64,000 bases of DNA from Bacillus sp. EB600 (GCF_024494385.1 NZ_JAEVLT010000004.1:62001-126000); one strand, 5' to 3'. Counted from the first letter of the stretch, positions 51,332-60,851 are shown. Program-made: numbers and translations. The notes: generated by a model from the sequence alone, not told the origin.

Positions 51332-51365
51332 GGGAAGTCAATGAATGATGCCCATTGGTCTTCCC
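51332..51365 (-). terminator. Hairpin between precursor and kinase genes
   Basis: GGGAAG/CTTCCC plus an inner CAATG/CATTG form an interrupted stem with no strong T tract. This is the position of partial attenuators that raise precursor over enzyme levels in peptide operons. Confidence 0.45.
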
Positions 51366-51377
51366 ATTCCTGATTAA

Positions 51378-51629
51378 TTAGTTAACAGTAGGATTACATT
51401 GTCCTATTCCGCCACTATTTCCACCAGTACCGTTCCCATTCCCATTGCTAGCAGTACCAGCTCCACATGGTTGTGGATTAGGGTTAGAATCCACCGGGAA
51501 ATTAATACCACCATTTCCATTGGCATCAGGGTTGTTTCCTGTACCAGGGTTCCAACAATGTCTGGTTTCAAACTGGATTGGTTGATGACTTAAGACAACC
51601 GGTCTTTGATAAACTTTTTCTGCAATCAT
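51378..51629 (-). CDS. Gly/Asn-rich RiPP-like precursor peptide
   Basis: An 83-residue peptide with a perfect ribosome site (AAGGAGGTG). Residues 1-21 look like a leader: MIAEKVYQRPVV, with Y7-x-x-P10 as in lasso leaders bound by B1/PqqD proteins. The rest is low-complexity, rich in Gly, Asn and Pro (NPDANGNGGINFP, TASNGNGNGTGGNSGG), with three cysteines at 25, 55 and 78 and the C-terminus GQCNPTVN. No obvious lasso ring Gly1 with acidic residue 7-9 is seen. It heads the operon for kinase, RRE, peptidase, exporter and nucleotidyltransferase. Function unknown; precursor role inferred from context. Confidence 0.7.
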   Translation of the reverse strand: MIAEKVYQRPVVLSHQPIQFETRHCWNPGTGNNPDANGNGGINFPVDSNPNPQPCGAGTASNGNGNGTGGNSGGIGQCNPTVN

Positions 51630-51761
51630 TTTTTCACCTCCTTCCTGATATGTTCATTATAAAGAACAATCTATGCAAAAAAAATTGCTGATTTTCTCTT
51701 TTTAGTCATTTTGATATATATAATGTAATTTTATCATTCTTTATTAAGAATTGTAAAATAT

Positions 51762-51790
51762 AAATAGTTCTTTTTAAAGAACTATTTTTT
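51762..51790. promoter_or_regulatory. Palindrome upstream of the precursor gene
   Basis: AAATAGTTCTTT and AAAGAACTATTT, a near-perfect inverted repeat with a two-base centre, 130-160 bases before the precursor start. The same half-site word GTTCTTT appears again next to TATAAT close to the gene (around 51655-51665). It could be an operator or a terminator. Confidence 0.45.
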
Positions 51791-51820
51791 GACAAAATTT
51801 TTATTCTATTCTTGGAATGT

Positions 51821-51845
51821 AAAAAAAGAAGGTATAAAACCTTCT
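51821..51845 (-). terminator. Terminator of the 51852-52568 phosphoesterase gene
   Basis: On the minus strand AGAAGG and CCTTCT with a seven-base loop, followed by seven T. Confidence 0.75.
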
Positions 51846-51851
51846 ATCCCG

Positions 51852-52568
51852 CTAAATCCTGCCATTTTCAATAACCTTCACCATTTGTTCGGAATTCGGA
51901 TAATTTGCTTCCTTATATTGTTTAATCACCTTACTTACGTCATAATTCACTCTAACAATCGATGTTTGAAAGCTTTCTTCATTAACATCAACAATTGCAT
52001 AAGATGATTTGGCTAAGCCATCAAACGGAAGACCCACACTTCCAATATTAATGAGACATTTCCCTTCGATATATCGAATGAATGGTTTATGAATATGAGC
52101 ATAAATGAAAATGTCCGCGTTATTGCCCATCATTTTTTCTATTAGTGCATCATCACTCTCAAACGGCTGGACAACATCAAAAAGACTGTTCGGTGTGGCG
52201 TGGAAAGCGTGAATTTTTATTTTTCCAAACTGTGGGTTCAATTCTGTCGGTAGCTCGTCCAAATATCGAATGCTTTCTTCATCTAATTGGGAAAATATCC
52301 AATCACGCTCTTTATTCATCATTTCAAACGCACTTGCCGCTACTTCTCCTTCTTTAACTCCTCTGACAACCCATTCATCTGCATTTCCTTTAATGACATC
52401 GGTATTTAGTGAGCGCACCAAGTCGAGTGCTCTTTTTGGTTCCGGACCCCGATATGAAATATCTCCAAGGACATAAATTTTATCAACTTGTTTCTTTTCA
52501 ATGTCTGCTAACACAGCATCTAGGGCAACAGCATTGCCGTGGATATCGGAAATGAAAGCAATCCTCAT
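51852..52568 (-). CDS. YfcE-like metallophosphoesterase
   Basis: A 238-residue calcineurin-like phosphoesterase: FISDIHGNAVAL, VLGDISYRGPEP, IKGNADEW, then FHATP and YAHIHKPFIR supply the metal ligands. Cytoplasmic, without a signal peptide. Related proteins hydrolyse cyclic or bis-phosphate nucleotides; the substrate here is unknown. GGAGGG precedes the ATG. It is monocistronic and separated by a terminator from the RiPP-like operon. Confidence 0.85.
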   Translation of the reverse strand: MRIAFISDIHGNAVALDAVLADIEKKQVDKIYVLGDISYRGPEPKRALDLVRSLNTDVIKGNADEWVVRGVKEGEVAASAFEMMNKERDWIFSQLDEESIRYLDELPTELNPQFGKIKIHAFHATPNSLFDVVQPFESDDALIEKMMGNNADIFIYAHIHKPFIRYIEGKCLINIGSVGLPFDGLAKSSYAIVDVNEESFQTSIVRVNYDVSKVIKQYKEANYPNSEQMVKVIENGRI

Positions 52569-52869
52569 AATAGAAAACCCTCCTTTTTGAAAAAATGTAT
52601 CTTCATTTTAGCCTCTGGATTTTTTTTCATCAACTAACAACCCATTTTTGGAGAAAAAGATGTTCTCAAAGCCTTTATTTAACCTTGTTTAAATTAATCA
52701 TTAAAACCAAAGAAAAAGGACATGTCTGGATATTCAACCCAGTCTTTTATACTTCTCTTTTATTTAGGGTTAACATAGCGCGTTAATAGACTATTATACA
52801 ATCAAATACTCCCCGAAATGAATATGATATTAAAACTTATTTGAAAAATAATTAATTGGAGGAAATATA
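52569..52869. other. Divergent phosphoesterase/beta-helix intergenic region
   Basis: 301 AT-rich bases holding the leader of the beta-helix gene. One possible plus-strand promoter (52770-52797); no other feature recognised. Confidence 0.4.
52770..52797 (+). promoter_or_regulatory. Possible promoter of the beta-helix gene
   Basis: TTAACA, 16 bases, TATTAT, about 70 bases before the ATG. Weak. Confidence 0.3.
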
Positions 52870-55302
52870 ATGACTATTAACAGTACTAATGCTTATATAA
52901 TAGATTTATCCAACTGGGGGATTACACAGGGGATTCCTTCTAAACCATATACAATCGACAATTATAAAATGGCTAATAATAATGTTTCTGGTATTAATAA
53001 TGCGTTATCGTGGGCTTATCAAAATGGATATGATTATGTAGTATTGCCAAAAGGAAGTTATGCAATTTGTTATCCGAATCCGATTAATACACAGCCTAAC
53101 ATGACAATAGATTTTAACTATTCCACATTAAAGGTCATATACGATTCGGACAACCGTTCTCCATATGATAATACTGGAAATCCAATTTATAAATTTGGAG
53201 GAAACAGCATTCAATGTACAACTCCACAAACTCATATTATTAATTTGATTTTAATAGGGGACCGAATCGACAGAAGTTGGTCAAATTCATCCGAAAGATC
53301 GACGGAGTCTACTTATGGGGTTATATTTGGAGCAGGGGCCCATTATTCGACTATTAGAAACTGTAATATTTCTTACTATATGGGCGACGCCATAAGTTTG
53401 TCTTATTCACCATACAACAGCTTTAGCATTGGTAAAACTGAGTTTGGGGGATTAGATAACACAACGGGAGCACCTACCACGGGTACAACATCTAATACTG
53501 TTAGAAGTGTCAATTTTATACAATTTCCTAGCGGCATTACCAGTTTTTCTATGATTGGATTAGGGTACGCTCCTGCCACTTCCATTCCTTCTGGTACTTT
53601 TAACGTATATTTTTATAAGACTGATAATTCGTTTATTATGAAAAAAGTAAACGTTAGAACCAGAGATATTATTCAAATCCCTAAAAATGCGACTCAATTA
53701 AAACTGACATGGGAAGGTAATGGGACAGTTGATGATGGACTTTTACCAAATAATCCGCCTTATTGGGCTATATTAATAAAAAACGGTGTCGCGGATCATG
53801 TTATGGTGGAAAACAACGAAATCCACCGCTGTCATCGTGGGGGGTTAACTCTTGGAACCAACAACGCCTTAATAAGAAATAATTATTTCCATGATACTGG
53901 CGCTCCTGACGGGATGGATATTGATGGATTGCCACAGTTTCCAGACTTCACTCGTTATGCCATTAATACAGAAGATAATGTTGGACAAAACTGCCATATT
54001 GTTGAGAATATCTTTGATAATTCTCGGATTGCAATAGCTCTACGAGGGGAATACAACGAAGTTTCTTCTAATGAATTTCGAAACTGTCCGATTGGAATAC
54101 AATTATATTATCAACGTCATATTACTGTAACGAAAAACTATTTTTATTATAGTAATTTCCAGTGTTTTAATTACTATAATTTTGATAGAGATTGGATTAT
54201 TACTGATAATATTTTCAATGCTTCGCAAATGACTTTCGCTGGTTCTGGAACAATTGCAACCATTAATAATAACCATTTCCATTCGGGGTCTTATGTTAGC
54301 AATAGTGTTGCCTCGTTGAGTTTTAAAAATAATACATTCGACAATTCGCATTATACTGTAACAGAAACTCAAACTCTTATTGACGGTTGCTCTTTTGTTA
54401 ATGGAGGTTATATTGAAATGTATAGCTTAGTAAACCCTTTTGATAAGATCATACGATGCACCTTTAATAATGGCAGTTATATAAGAATGCAAAATAGTCC
54501 CCAGGTTATTATAAGGGGTTCAGTGTTCAATGATGGATATGTTTATTACAGTACTCAGACTGGCACATATACACTTATTAATTGCACAGTGAACAACATT
54601 TCTAGACCTCTAATTACTAATCCCAAACCTAATGCATATACAACAACTAACGTTTTGCAACTTAAAAATTGTAACATATCTTTAGGCATTGCCCCACCAA
54701 ATTGGCAAGCATCTCATAGTTACAAAATAGGGGATACCGTAATTCCTTCAAAACCCAATGGTTACTATTATCAATGTTTTACAGCTGGCAAGTCTGGAAC
54801 AAATGAACCTACATGGAGTACAATCGCAGGATCAGTAACCGTTGATGGAACTGCTAAATGGAATGTATACCCTATAGCAAAAGTACCACTTATTTATGCT
54901 TTTTATTGGGGAGAATTAGACATTGAAAATTCTACAATAAACTTTAATTTAGTGACCAATTATTCAAGTGTTCTAGCTGATTTTTATGGAATCATTAAAA
55001 ATACATTAAAAATAAGAAATTCAACTATTAGTGCGTCACCTGCCCAAGCTTCATATTCGGTTAGTTCGCCTACCCTTGTATTGGTGGATAATACATTTAC
55101 AAGTTTCTCCTTAACGAATCAACCTGCTAAAGTTATAACATATGACAGTTCTGAACCATATATAAGAATACCAATAACAGGTAATTCTGCACCAGGTGCA
55201 TTACCACAATATATAGGACAAGTGTATGTCGATACTTCTGCCAAAAAAATATACCAAGCAGCGGGTACGTCTGCATTATCAGATTGGATTGCTCTAAATT
55301 AA
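52870..55302 (+). CDS. Right-handed beta-helix protein with phage-tail-like C-terminus
   Basis: An 810-residue protein. The N-terminal part (INNALSWAYQNGYDYVVLPKG) is the start of a pectate-lyase/tailspike-type beta-helix; PbH1-like repeats with many Asn turns follow to about residue 590. Around 611 comes NWQASHSYKIGDTVIPSK, a small carbohydrate-binding-like module common in phage tail fibres. The end (GQVYVDTSAKKIYQ, about 782) is another phage-type tip motif. There is no signal peptide. GGAGGAAAT precedes the ATG. It may cut or bind a polysaccharide, such as that made by the adjacent cluster. Catalytic residues cannot be assigned. Confidence 0.8.
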   Translation: MTINSTNAYIIDLSNWGITQGIPSKPYTIDNYKMANNNVSGINNALSWAYQNGYDYVVLPKGSYAICYPNPINTQPNMTIDFNYSTLKVIYDSDNRSPYDNTGNPIYKFGGNSIQCTTPQTHIINLILIGDRIDRSWSNSSERSTESTYGVIFGAGAHYSTIRNCNISYYMGDAISLSYSPYNSFSIGKTEFGGLDNTTGAPTTGTTSNTVRSVNFIQFPSGITSFSMIGLGYAPATSIPSGTFNVYFYKTDNSFIMKKVNVRTRDIIQIPKNATQLKLTWEGNGTVDDGLLPNNPPYWAILIKNGVADHVMVENNEIHRCHRGGLTLGTNNALIRNNYFHDTGAPDGMDIDGLPQFPDFTRYAINTEDNVGQNCHIVENIFDNSRIAIALRGEYNEVSSNEFRNCPIGIQLYYQRHITVTKNYFYYSNFQCFNYYNFDRDWIITDNIFNASQMTFAGSGTIATINNNHFHSGSYVSNSVASLSFKNNTFDNSHYTVTETQTLIDGCSFVNGGYIEMYSLVNPFDKIIRCTFNNGSYIRMQNSPQVIIRGSVFNDGYVYYSTQTGTYTLINCTVNNISRPLITNPKPNAYTTTNVLQLKNCNISLGIAPPNWQASHSYKIGDTVIPSKPNGYYYQCFTAGKSGTNEPTWSTIAGSVTVDGTAKWNVYPIAKVPLIYAFYWGELDIENSTINFNLVTNYSSVLADFYGIIKNTLKIRNSTISASPAQASYSVSSPTLVLVDNTFTSFSLTNQPAKVITYDSSEPYIRIPITGNSAPGALPQYIGQVYVDTSAKKIYQAAGTSALSDWIALN

Positions 55303-55629
55303 CAGTTAATAAGTAAGCGTCAAACTGTTTCCTCCTAGTTTGGCACTTTTTATTTATGAGATAATCCTTAAAGACCGAATATTAATTGTTCAATTATCAG
55401 CAAATTAACCTAAGAAACTAAAAATTTAGTGTTTGGCAATTAAGAGTATACGCAGTAAATTGTGTATCCATCGTTTTCCCTACACAGATCTAAGACTAGT
55501 TATATTGTTATAACTTATCCCTGCAGTGACTCCATGTCAAGCGGTCTAGACTGAAAATTTATTCAATTGGATAAATTTTTTTAATTGACGGTTGATACAT
55601 TTCTTAATTGCCAATACACAAATCATATT
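55303..55629. other. Region between the beta-helix gene and the EPS cluster
   Basis: Beyond the terminator at 55316-55352 it holds about 280 AT-rich bases. No gene, RNA or repeat is recognised. Confidence 0.4.
55316..55352 (+). terminator. Terminator of the beta-helix gene
   Basis: GCGTCAAACT pairs with AGTTTGGCAC (one mismatch and one wobble) around a ten-base loop, followed by TTTTTATTT. Confidence 0.75.
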
Positions 55630-56685
55630 TTAACAAACCTTTGATAATATATTGATAAGCAATTTTCTAGGTTTGCCCCTAGTATAGGCTTTCTCGCCCA
55701 GATTATATAAAAACTCTGTATTTCTAGATGCTATTGCATCTAAATAATCTTTTTCAAAATACTTTCGGGATCCTTCATTTAATAAAGATTCTTGAATACA
55801 ATCATTTACAATAAATCCATTGATTTTGTTTTTTATTTCTGCCTTATCTAAATTACTTTCAAACATGTTAGCTAGGCATGTTTTAAATGTATTAAGTAGC
55901 ATTATACTAATTCCGTTATATCTACTTTGTTTACTATCTTGATAATGTTCATCAATTACCTCTTTTTGTATCTTATAACCGTTAACCATATCATCAAACA
56001 TATATGACATGTATTTGCTTGTATTTCCACCTACTCTATAATAATATAACGGCTTATCAATAACTTTTACATTGTTTGCTTTTAAAAACATTTCCAAGTT
56101 ATAATAAAGATCCTCTCCAAGAAAACTTATTCTGTCTAAATATTTCCCACTAGTTAATAACAACTCTCTTTTGTATAACTTTGCAACTAGATTTGATGGA
56201 AATGGATGTCCATGAAAGTATGCAACTACTAGTTTATCTTTTATTTCATTAGCAGTGAATATTCTATCTTCTTTAAAATATACACTTTCATTCTTGTGTT
56301 TTACTAAAGATCTATCTCCTATTACTTTATACATATTACACACTGTGATATCAATATTGTTTTTAATAGCTTCATTATATAAAATTTCAATAGTATTTTT
56401 ATCAATCCAATCATCAGCATCAACAAACATTACATATTCAGAACTAGAAGATTCAACACCTTTCCTCCTAGTAACAATACATCCTTCATTATTTTTGTTT
56501 ATCAAGATGATTCTTTTGTCTTTCTTCCTAAAGTTGTTACAAATTTCTAAACTATTATCGGTTGAGCCATCATTCACTAAAACTATTTCTATATCCCTGA
56601 ATGTTTGGTTTAGTATAGATTTTATACATTTTTCTAACTTCTTTCCTGCATTATAAATAGGTACAACTACGCTTACCTTACTCAA
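55630..56685 (-). CDS. Family 2 glycosyltransferase
   Basis: A 351-residue GT2 (GT-A fold) enzyme. VSVVVPIYNAGKKLEKCI is the N-terminal signature, VLVNDGSTDNS binds the nucleotide, and MFVDADDWID holds the DxD metal motif. Sugar donor and acceptor are unknown. The start is a TTG with GGAGGTG upstream. A 276-base AT-rich gap lies upstream, so it may have its own promoter at the end of the EPS cluster. Confidence 0.9.
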   Translation of the reverse strand: MSKVSVVVPIYNAGKKLEKCIKSILNQTFRDIEIVLVNDGSTDNSLEICNNFRKKDKRIILINKNNEGCIVTRRKGVESSSSEYVMFVDADDWIDKNTIEILYNEAIKNNIDITVCNMYKVIGDRSLVKHKNESVYFKEDRIFTANEIKDKLVVAYFHGHPFPSNLVAKLYKRELLLTSGKYLDRISFLGEDLYYNLEMFLKANNVKVIDKPLYYYRVGGNTSKYMSYMFDDMVNGYKIQKEVIDEHYQDSKQSRYNGISIMLLNTFKTCLANMFESNLDKAEIKNKINGFIVNDCIQESLLNEGSRKYFEKDYLDAIASRNTEFLYNLGEKAYTRGKPRKLLINILSKVC

Positions 56686-56961
56686 ATAGACACCTCCGAA
56701 TAGAATTTTTAGTTATGTATTAGATCTATACAGAATTATAACATGTTCTTAATAGTGAACGTAACTATTTTCTAGAAAAGCTTGTTAAAAATATCTAACA
56801 TTGAGTTGAATATTATTCTATTATTTTAGACAAAAGCATTTTCCCAATACCTAGGACCCTCTGCCTTCTTCTGTCACAGGAATGCAATTTAATATTTAAC
56901 AACTTCCATGATTTGTTTTTTTACACAACTCATATTACTCTACCTATCTTTTTTCTTTATT

Positions 56962-58038
56962 CTAAATAACATCCTTTTTAATATAATGAACATTATTAAT
57001 TTTATTATCTATATAGTGAATAATTGGTTTATAGATTAAATGAATAATAAATGATGAAATTAAACACATAATAAGTAACCAGCAAAAGATAAGAATTGGG
57101 AAATAGGGTTCAAAAGTCATCTTTGGAAAAATCGTCAAATAAAAGAACATATGGGTCAACCAAATATTCGTTGAATGATCACCAAAGAATTTGAAAATTT
57201 TATTGATTAATACTTTTTTATCTATAAGAATAAAAACACAAATAAAAGTTATACCGGTAATAGGGGCAATGATCATTGATTCATAAAATGAATGGAACAA
57301 TAACAAAAGTAATATAATAGCTAGGCAAATATAATTTTTTAAGGTCAAACGACTGAACGCATTAAATATCTTCGAATAAATCCTTTCCTTTGCAAAAATA
57401 GAACCAACAATATAGGGAAGTTGAGAAGTCCCAACCAACACAATTGAATTTATAATCATGCTAATTACTGAATTATCTCCAAAATTTATTGTATGTTTAA
57501 TTCGTTGTATATATGCAAACAAGTAAATGATTCCTGAAATAAATATGATAAAATAAGAATTATATTTGTTAATAATTTTTGTCAGAACAGGGGACAAAAT
57601 AACGAGAATAATATATGTTTGCATAAACCACCATGCACCATTATAGGAACTTGATATCACAAAAAAATTAAGAAGAAATTTTGTTAGGCTCCCTGGATAT
57701 ACCTGTGTGTCACCAACAAAAAAACCTAAAGACACAAAAAGTACTAGTATGATCCAGTAGTTTATTAGTAATTTTAAAATTCGTTTAACATTCTTTTTTA
57801 GAATTTCCCCTTGTGCGTTTTTAATACTTAAAAATAAGCCATATCCACTTGCAAAGCAATAAATTGGTACACAGGCATCTCCAAACAAACCAATATAATA
57901 CATTAAAGGAACACCATTAATTAATGGTGATGTTTCATAAAGTCCATTAACCTCTTTTCGACAAAAAAGATGAAGGAGTAGCATCAACAAAATCGCCACT
58001 CCTTTGCTCATTTTCATATCATTTTTAGTGAATTCCAA
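56962..58038 (-). CDS. Acyltransferase 3 family membrane protein
   Basis: A 358-residue membrane protein with about ten hydrophobic segments, of the OafA/WecH acyltransferase-3 family. The catalytic-type His is in LLMLLLHLFCRKE (around residue 22), followed by FGDACVPIYCFASGYGLF. These enzymes add acetyl or other acyl groups to sugars during polysaccharide synthesis. The start is a TTG with GGGG upstream. It is AT-rich like its neighbours. Confidence 0.85.
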   Translation of the reverse strand: MEFTKNDMKMSKGVAILLMLLLHLFCRKEVNGLYETSPLINGVPLMYYIGLFGDACVPIYCFASGYGLFLSIKNAQGEILKKNVKRILKLLINYWIILVLFVSLGFFVGDTQVYPGSLTKFLLNFFVISSSYNGAWWFMQTYIILVILSPVLTKIINKYNSYFIIFISGIIYLFAYIQRIKHTINFGDNSVISMIINSIVLVGTSQLPYIVGSIFAKERIYSKIFNAFSRLTLKNYICLAIILLLLLFHSFYESMIIAPITGITFICVFILIDKKVLINKIFKFFGDHSTNIWLTHMFFYLTIFPKMTFEPYFPILIFCWLLIMCLISSFIIHLIYKPIIHYIDNKINNVHYIKKDVI

Positions 58039-58122
58039 CAGTAATGACCCCTTTCGTAATTAGAATTGTTTTTGTCGCTTTATCTTATCAATTTTTATAA
58101 TAAAAAGCATAGAACCTCTATA

Positions 58123-59211
58123 TTACGAAAGACTATGAGTTTTTGTCCTTTCTGAATAATTTTTAAATATAATTGTAAAAATAAATTTTCGAACTTTTTC
58201 GGTTTGCCTTTCAGTTAAAAGAGCAAAGCACCAAGAATATAGTATAACTAACACTGCTATAACTAACTTAAGAGCTAGTGTAGTTTTTCCAAACGGCCAT
58301 AATGGGGTCATTAACCAAGTTAAAATAAAATTTGCTAGAGGATAGTGTGCTAAATATAAAGTATACGAGAACCCTGCTAAGTGTTTAGAAATATTTATTT
58401 TTAAATTAATCGATTTATTATTATGAAAGGAAATTATTAAATATATTAGGAAACAAAACGACACTGCAACACCTAAATCCCGAGCAAAATTTGTCCACTT
58501 TACCTCCCAATCACCGCTATTATATTGTGTTGAAAATATTGCAACTAGAGAAGTTAATATTAGAATTACATTTTTTAAAAATTTTGGTTGTATTTTTAAT
58601 GGTTTTATAAAAGGTATAACTGCACCCATTAACCAAATTAAAAAATATATCATAATACGCTTTCCCACAAAAAGTGAAATCAAGATAAACAAGAATGCAT
58701 ATAATAATTTAAACTTTTTCTTTCTTGATACAAATGTTAGTACCAAACATGGAAATAAAATGTAATACCAAAATTCGTAGCTTAAACTCCATAATGGACC
58801 ATTTAAACCATAAGTCTTTACTAATATCCCTTGAAGAAAAAATAAATTTCCTAAAAAGGTTTTAACATCTAAATAGTTAGCTATTTTTTGGTTAGGCCCA
58901 AAGATGTTTAGTTGTAAATTTGCCCAAAGATAAGTTAAAAATAGGCAGGGTAGAAGTACTACCCATAATCGGATTATTCTTTTTATTAAGTACTCTGACC
59001 ACTTCCATTTATTTTCTTTAATTGATTTTAATATTGTTCCAGATATAAAGTAGCCACTTAAAACAAAGAAAACCATAACAGCTTGATATCCAGGTAGTGG
59101 AACATAAAAATGAAACAAGAAAACAACTAATGCAGATAAAAACCTTATTATATCTAACATATTGGAGGCAACGCTAGTTTCTTCTATTACATGAAGAGAA
59201 AGGTTTTTCAA
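58123..59211 (-). CDS. Second acyltransferase 3 family membrane protein
   Basis: A 362-residue OafA-type acyltransferase. IIRFLSALVVFLFHFYVPLP has the family R..H arrangement, and MVFFVLSGYFISGTILKSI follows, with about ten membrane helices. It differs clearly from the 56962-58038 protein, so the polymer may carry two acyl decorations. The start is a TTG with GGGAGAAG upstream. Confidence 0.87.
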   Translation of the reverse strand: MKNLSLHVIEETSVASNMLDIIRFLSALVVFLFHFYVPLPGYQAVMVFFVLSGYFISGTILKSIKENKWKWSEYLIKRIIRLWVVLLPCLFLTYLWANLQLNIFGPNQKIANYLDVKTFLGNLFFLQGILVKTYGLNGPLWSLSYEFWYYILFPCLVLTFVSRKKKFKLLYAFLFILISLFVGKRIMIYFLIWLMGAVIPFIKPLKIQPKFLKNVILILTSLVAIFSTQYNSGDWEVKWTNFARDLGVAVSFCFLIYLIISFHNNKSINLKINISKHLAGFSYTLYLAHYPLANFILTWLMTPLWPFGKTTLALKLVIAVLVILYSWCFALLTERQTEKVRKFIFTIIFKNYSERTKTHSLS

Positions 59212-59311
59212 TCAATATCTTCTCCCTTAAATAAAATATCCATATTGTCAAAAACAAGATTAAAAAAAAACCTTGGCAGGGGTTCTATTAAGTTTATTAA
59301 ATGTAGATTTC

Positions 59312-60850
59312 TTAAGCAATATTATCCTTAATTTTCACCTTTTGGGATAAATTCTTTATTGGATTAAAAAATAGGTTCTTTTCATATTTATTCATAGCAG
59401 TAAACCACATTAGGACTACAAATACAATCGAAAAAATTATAATTTTTATTACCAAGAACACCCAAGAATGGGCAGGTATTATCTTATTTATTGTCAAACC
59501 ATAAAATATACTGATAATTAAAGGAAGACTCATATAACAAATATTCATCCAAAATTTAGGTATATTTATATTTATGCTTCTCCAATAATATACATTTATT
59601 ACAACTATATTCCCAATAGTTACTGCTATTGCAGTTCCAATTGCACAACCTAATGCACCCCATAATTGGGCAAAAATAATACTCAATGGCACATTTAAAA
59701 TCGCAACTGAAGCATTTATTATTGTTACAAATTTTTGCTTATTTTTTGCTTGTAATATTACGCCACCCATGCTCTGAACCAATGAAACAACCATCGGTAT
59801 TAAAACTACTAATGCTACAATAAATGAAATTAAATATTTCTTTCCAACCCATAAGAGAATAAACTCTTGCCCAAAAACAACAAAGCCGCTTAAGGCAAAT
59901 GAAATAATAAGATATTGAATTCTACCTATCTTAATAAATAAATCTGACAATTCGAAATCAACTGCATCTTTTGTAACCATACCAGTGACTTTACTTAAAA
60001 ACACATTGGAGATTGAAGATGAAAAACCGGAGAAGTACCCAGTAAAAGTAGTTCCAATTGTATAGATTGAAATTGCAATTGTACCACTATATATTCCTAA
60101 AATAACTTGGTCTGTTGAATCATATAGTTTATTAATCACCAAATTTAAAAATATATATGACGAAAAAATTATAATTTCTTTTAATAAACTTTTTTCAATT
60201 TTTTTAAAAACTATTTTTATTTTTAAGACACTAAAACAATAGTAAATATTTATTATAATAGACAGTATCGTAATACTTGCTGTAAATATCGCCATAGTTA
60301 TAGATCTGTAACCTAGTAATAATAATGGTAACATAACGAGCGGACTAACTATGGAACTAACAATAACGGTTAATCTCTGAAAAATAAATTTTTCATGTGC
60401 AAGTACAATAACGCTAAACAACCCAAATCCAATACCAAGAGATAAATTTAATGTTACTATTCCCATTAAAACTTTAAGCTTTTCAAGCTCATCTACACTT
60501 AATGAATTTGAAAAAAGCAAGTTTGAGTTTAATGTCAAAACTGTGCCTGCAATAAATGCTATTATTCCTAATATCCCGTACATGATAAAGAACATGCCAT
60601 AAATTTTCGAACAACTTTCTTTATCATTTAGTGCTGTATACTTAGATGTATATCTAATTACTGCATTACCTAATCCAAAGTTTAATACCCCTATATAGCC
60701 TGCAGCAGAGTTAGCCAAACTGTATAAGCCATATTCAGATTGCCCAAGCAGATTTAGCATGATAGGAGTATAAATTATCGAAATAGCACTATTTATAAAT
60801 AATGCTAAATAAGATAATAATGCACCTGCTTTTAACTGATTTTTCATCAT
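59312..60850 (-). CDS. Wzx-type polysaccharide flippase
   Basis: A 512-residue membrane protein with about 14 helices, of the MATE-like polysaccharide exporter family. LSYLALFINSAISIIYTPIM at the N-terminus and LGQSEYGLYSLANSAAGYIG are typical of Wzx. It moves lipid-linked repeat units across the membrane. GAAGGATAAT precedes the ATG. It sits directly after the 60852-62045 glycosyltransferase. A Wzy polymerase is not evident in the window. Confidence 0.88.
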   Translation of the reverse strand: MMKNQLKAGALLSYLALFINSAISIIYTPIMLNLLGQSEYGLYSLANSAAGYIGVLNFGLGNAVIRYTSKYTALNDKESCSKIYGMFFIMYGILGIIAFIAGTVLTLNSNLLFSNSLSVDELEKLKVLMGIVTLNLSLGIGFGLFSVIVLAHEKFIFQRLTVIVSSIVSPLVMLPLLLLGYRSITMAIFTASITILSIIINIYYCFSVLKIKIVFKKIEKSLLKEIIIFSSYIFLNLVINKLYDSTDQVILGIYSGTIAISIYTIGTTFTGYFSGFSSSISNVFLSKVTGMVTKDAVDFELSDLFIKIGRIQYLIISFALSGFVVFGQEFILLWVGKKYLISFIVALVVLIPMVVSLVQSMGGVILQAKNKQKFVTIINASVAILNVPLSIIFAQLWGALGCAIGTAIAVTIGNIVVINVYYWRSININIPKFWMNICYMSLPLIISIFYGLTINKIIPAHSWVFLVIKIIIFSIVFVVLMWFTAMNKYEKNLFFNPIKNLSQKVKIKDNIA

Positions 60851-60851
60851 A

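Noticed and set aside
46865-51629. Complete lasso peptide cluster
   Set aside because: No asparagine-synthetase-like cyclase and no B2 protease are present, and the precursor lacks a Gly/Cys1 with an acidic residue at 7-9; only shared parts remain.
54103-54372. Minus-strand 89-codon ORF inside the beta-helix gene
   Set aside because: It is a shadow of the Asn/Ile-rich repeats on the coding strand, with no ribosome site.
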